Assembly (NCBI GenBank): GCA_938044295.1
Contig: CALIRC010000106.1
Location: forward strand, 1 to 6,919
From: Minisyncoccota bacterium
GTDB lineage: Bacteria; Patescibacteriota; Minisyncoccia; Moranbacterales; GCA-2747515
Length of the DNA stretch: 6,919 nucleotides
Direction of reading: 5' to 3'
The translations under genes and the position numbers were made by a program. The first letter of the stretch is position 1, and each line of letters starts with the position of its first letter. Positions 5,008 through 6,919 of the stretch are shown here, piece by piece. A model generated the notes under the pieces. It saw only the letters and a program-made list of their open reading frames with translations, searched no databases and had not been told where the DNA came from.

Positions 5008-6579
5008 ATGTCATCACCTGTTATACTCGTTGTCCTCGATGGCTGGGGTCTCTCAGACTTACCGTCAAATGTTATAAATCAGGTTCCCCATCCTACTTTT
5101 GACATTCTCAACAATAACTACCCCATGATTGCACTGCAAGCATCGGGTATTTCTGTCGGCCTTCCGTGGGGTGATCCAGGCAACAGTGAAGTAGGACACA
5201 TGACCATGGGCGCAGGCCGCATCATGTACCAGAGTCTTCCACGAATCTCCCTAGCAATCCAAGACGGTAGTTTTGCGACAAATCCTGCACTAGTAAAACT
5301 CGCAACAGATGCAAAGCAAAATGGAGGAGCATTACACATCATGGGCCTCGTTGGTGACGGTGCAGTGCACGCAAGTCGCGACCACCTCTACGCGCTAATC
5401 CAACTCGCAAAAACACAAGGAATCGAAAACGTATTTGTGCACTGCTTTACCGATGGAAGAGATTCATACGCCAAAGCAGCGGGTGATCACGTCATCTCTC
5501 AAATCCAATCAGAATTAAAAAAGGCCGGTGTCGGCAAAATCGCATCACTCATCGGACGCAATTGGGCCATGGATCGAAACAACAATTGGGATCGCATTCA
5601 AAAAGCCTACGACATGCTCGTGAACGGCAAAGGCACACTCACCACAGACCCGATCGCAGCCGTCAAAAATTCTTACGACGCAGGTGTCACAGACGAATAC
5701 ATCGAACCAATGCTAGTAAGTGAAGACGGCACAACGCCCATAGGTCTTATGAAGGATGGCGATAGTGTCGTTTTCATGAACTTCCGCGATGATCGTGCAC
5801 GGGAACTCACCAAGGCATTTACCCTACCAGGATTCGAAAAATTTCCACGCGAAAAACGTCTCAATATCAACTTCACCACAATGATGGAGTATGAAAAAAA
5901 CCTCCCTGTAAACATCGCTTTTCCACCGGAGGAAATCCACAATTGCCTTGGCCAAGTACTGAGTGCACACGAAAAAACCCAACTACGCATCACAGAAACA
6001 GAAAAATACGCGCACGTCACATACTTCTTCAACTGCGGAGCAGAAGAAGCCTACCCTGGCGAAGAACATATGTTGGTACCGTCTCCAGCAGTCGACAAGT
6101 TCGATGAAAAACCAGAAATGAGTGCACATGAAATCACCGAAAAACTCATCCAAACAGTACAAGCAAAACACTATGATTTCACTATGGTAAATTATGCAAA
6201 TGCAGACATGGTCGCACACACCGGAAATCAACAAGCCGCTAAATCCGCAGTGACCACCCTCGATGAATGCCTCAACAAACTCATTAAATTTGCAGTCTCA
6301 AATGGCTTTCACACGCTCATCACCGCAGATCACGGAAACATCGAGGTCATGCTCAACCCACAAACAGGCACCATGGACACCAAGCACAACACAAGCCCTA
6401 TTCCACTGTGGTATATAAATCCCTCAAACCACCGCAAAAAAACGCAAGATGAAATCGCATTACAAGAAAAAGAAATCAGAGGACTCCTCTCAGATGTAGC
6501 ACCAACCATCCTAGAAATCCTAGAGATCCCCAAACCAAAAGAGATGCAAGGCACAAGTCTCCTCGAAGCACTAAAATAG
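5008..6579 (+). CDS. gpmI: 2,3-bisphosphoglycerate-independent phosphoglycerate mutase
   Basis: The enzyme interconverts 3- and 2-phosphoglycerate in glycolysis/gluconeogenesis in the cytoplasm, using a phosphoserine intermediate and two Mn(II) ions. At 523 residues it has the expected length (about 510-515 plus a short insert). The phosphatase domain has LDGWG with Asp11, the nucleophile Ser60 in GNSEVGH (58-64), Asp400 and His404 in NADMVAHTG, Asp441-His442 in ITADHGN, and His460 in TKHNTSP. The transferase domain has His121, Arg151-Asp152 in TDGRD, Arg184 and Arg190 in IGRNWAMDR, NFRDDRA (258-264) and Lys333 in ETEKYAHVTYF. All expected ligands are present, though several motif neighbours are atypical. 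The start ATG matches the family N-terminus, but the leader has no clear Shine-Dalgarno sequence. It has its own promoter and terminator, so it is monocistronic. Confidence 0.97.
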   Translation: MSSPVILVVLDGWGLSDLPSNVINQVPHPTFDILNNNYPMIALQASGISVGLPWGDPGNSEVGHMTMGAGRIMYQSLPRISLAIQDGSFATNPALVKLATDAKQNGGALHIMGLVGDGAVHASRDHLYALIQLAKTQGIENVFVHCFTDGRDSYAKAAGDHVISQIQSELKKAGVGKIASLIGRNWAMDRNNNWDRIQKAYDMLVNGKGTLTTDPIAAVKNSYDAGVTDEYIEPMLVSEDGTTPIGLMKDGDSVVFMNFRDDRARELTKAFTLPGFEKFPREKRLNINFTTMMEYEKNLPVNIAFPPEEIHNCLGQVLSAHEKTQLRITETEKYAHVTYFFNCGAEEAYPGEEHMLVPSPAVDKFDEKPEMSAHEITEKLIQTVQAKHYDFTMVNYANADMVAHTGNQQAAKSAVTTLDECLNKLIKFAVSNGFHTLITADHGNIEVMLNPQTGTMDTKHNTSPIPLWYINPSNHRKKTQDEIALQEKEIRGLLSDVAPTILEILEIPKPKEMQGTSLLEALK

Positions 6580-6603
6580 AAAAATCCCGAGAAGGATTTT
6601 TTT
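6580..6603 (+). terminator. Rho-independent terminator of gpmI
   Basis: AAAAATCC and GGATTTTT form a stem around a CGAGAA loop, followed by further Ts to 6603. It begins immediately after the gpmI stop codon. The stem has few GC pairs, so it may be leaky. Confidence 0.75.
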
Positions 6604-6619
6604 AATACAAAAGCACTAA

Positions 6620-6742
6620 TAGGACTTACGCACGTGAGTGTAATTTTAGGCAAAATCGAGTCTTTTCACGAGCCATAGTCTACCTATAGTGAATGAAAAA
6701 CGGAGATTTTAACGACAAAGTACACCAAGTGCGTAAGTCCTA
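6620..6742. repeat. 123-bp palindromic repeat, copy 4
   Basis: Full-length copy with the cleanest ends: TAGGACTTACGCAC (6620-6633) is the exact reverse complement of GTGCGTAAGTCCTA (6729-6742). The pairing continues inwards with gaps: GAGTGTA against TACAC, and AAAATC against GATTTT. The centre CATAG-TCTAC-CTATAG forms the apical loop. It fills the gap between the gpmI terminator and the minus-strand terminator at 6744. Unlike copies 1 and 2, the flanking pentamers (ACTAA and CAAAA) do not match, so the target duplication is lost or was never made. Confidence 0.85.
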
Positions 6743-6743
6743 C

Positions 6744-6775
6744 AAAAAAACCCATCGATATTCCCTATCGATGGG
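6744..6775 (-). terminator. Rho-independent terminator of the right-edge minus-strand gene
   Basis: CCCATCGATA and TATCGATGGG form a perfect 10-bp stem with a 5-base loop. On the minus strand it is followed by seven Ts (A-run 6744-6750). It points to a minus-strand gene ending to its right, consistent with the stop codon at 6829-6831. Confidence 0.85.
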
Positions 6776-6828
6776 TAAATGTAAAAACTTTTTTGTAGTA
6801 CGGTCACGTATAGTTTCAATAGCTTCTC

Positions 6829-6919
6829 CTATGGTGAGACAACTGTAAGAATACCAACATTTGTACAAGTGTTGTCCGTGCGAACCTCTGGAAAGTCGCC
6901 CCCTTGGTAACAAGCTTGT
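6829..6919 (-). CDS. C-terminal fragment of an unidentified protein
   Basis: A minus-strand frame enters from the right edge and stops at TAG (6829-6831), giving 29 residues that end TNVGILTVVSP and start QACYQGGDFPEV. Many codons follow the purine-any-pyrimidine pattern, and a strong minus-strand terminator lies 54 bases downstream, which supports it over the other two open frames. Two cysteines and short beta-prone segments would suit an exported or surface protein, but this is a guess; no family is recognised. Confidence 0.4.
   Translation of the reverse strand, partial: QACYQGGDFPEVRTDNTCTNVGILTVVSP

Noticed and set aside
328..6742. CRISPR array from the recurrent repeats
   Set aside because: The copies are 123 bp, kilobases apart, diverged and separated by genes; there are no regularly spaced short repeats.
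6776..6828. Continuation of the right-edge minus-strand frame through a longer reading frame to about 6741
   Set aside because: A second frame is open there, but it would read through the terminator hairpin and the repeat edge; the frame ending at 6829 has better codon pattern and terminator spacing.

Overview
The window reads as an ordinary bacterial chromosomal segment with five complete housekeeping or repair genes, two gene fragments at the edges, and an unusually dense set of short palindromic mobile-like repeats between the genes. The genes are DNA-binding protein HU, uracil-DNA glycosylase (ung), an AlkB-like 2-oxoglutarate/Fe(II) oxygenase, ribonuclease Y (rny) and cofactor-independent phosphoglycerate mutase (gpmI). 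Rho-independent terminators and the rny/gpmI pair fit bacteria. The gene set, moderately AT-rich genes, very AT-rich spacers and often weak Shine-Dalgarno sites would suit a streamlined lineage such as Patescibacteria/CPR, but this is inference and no rRNA or unique marker is present.

Layout. Bases 1-98 hold the end of a plus-strand gene, possibly a transposase. Bases 164-455 hold a degenerate 160-bp palindromic element with a 123-bp element inserted at its right end. HU lies on the minus strand (587-871) with a 30-bp palindromic terminator behind it. The 586-bp gap from HU to ung contains a second 123-bp element. ung (plus) and the AlkB-like gene (minus) converge across 2127-2387. Behind rny (minus) come its terminator and a half copy of the 123-bp element, then the AlkB-like gene. 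rny and gpmI are divergent across about 350 bp, with a good extended -10 promoter for gpmI. gpmI ends in a terminator, followed by a third full 123-bp element that abuts a minus-strand terminator serving a gene whose last codons lie at the right edge.

The genes do not form one pathway. HU compacts DNA, ung and perhaps the AlkB-like protein repair or modify nucleic acids, RNase Y starts mRNA decay, and GpmI is a glycolytic enzyme. Each gene appears to be its own transcription unit. The most notable feature is the 123-bp repeat family: three copies of exactly equal length plus one half copy. It has terminal inverted repeats, and two copies have matching 5-bp flanking duplications, which implies transposition by an element supplied in trans.
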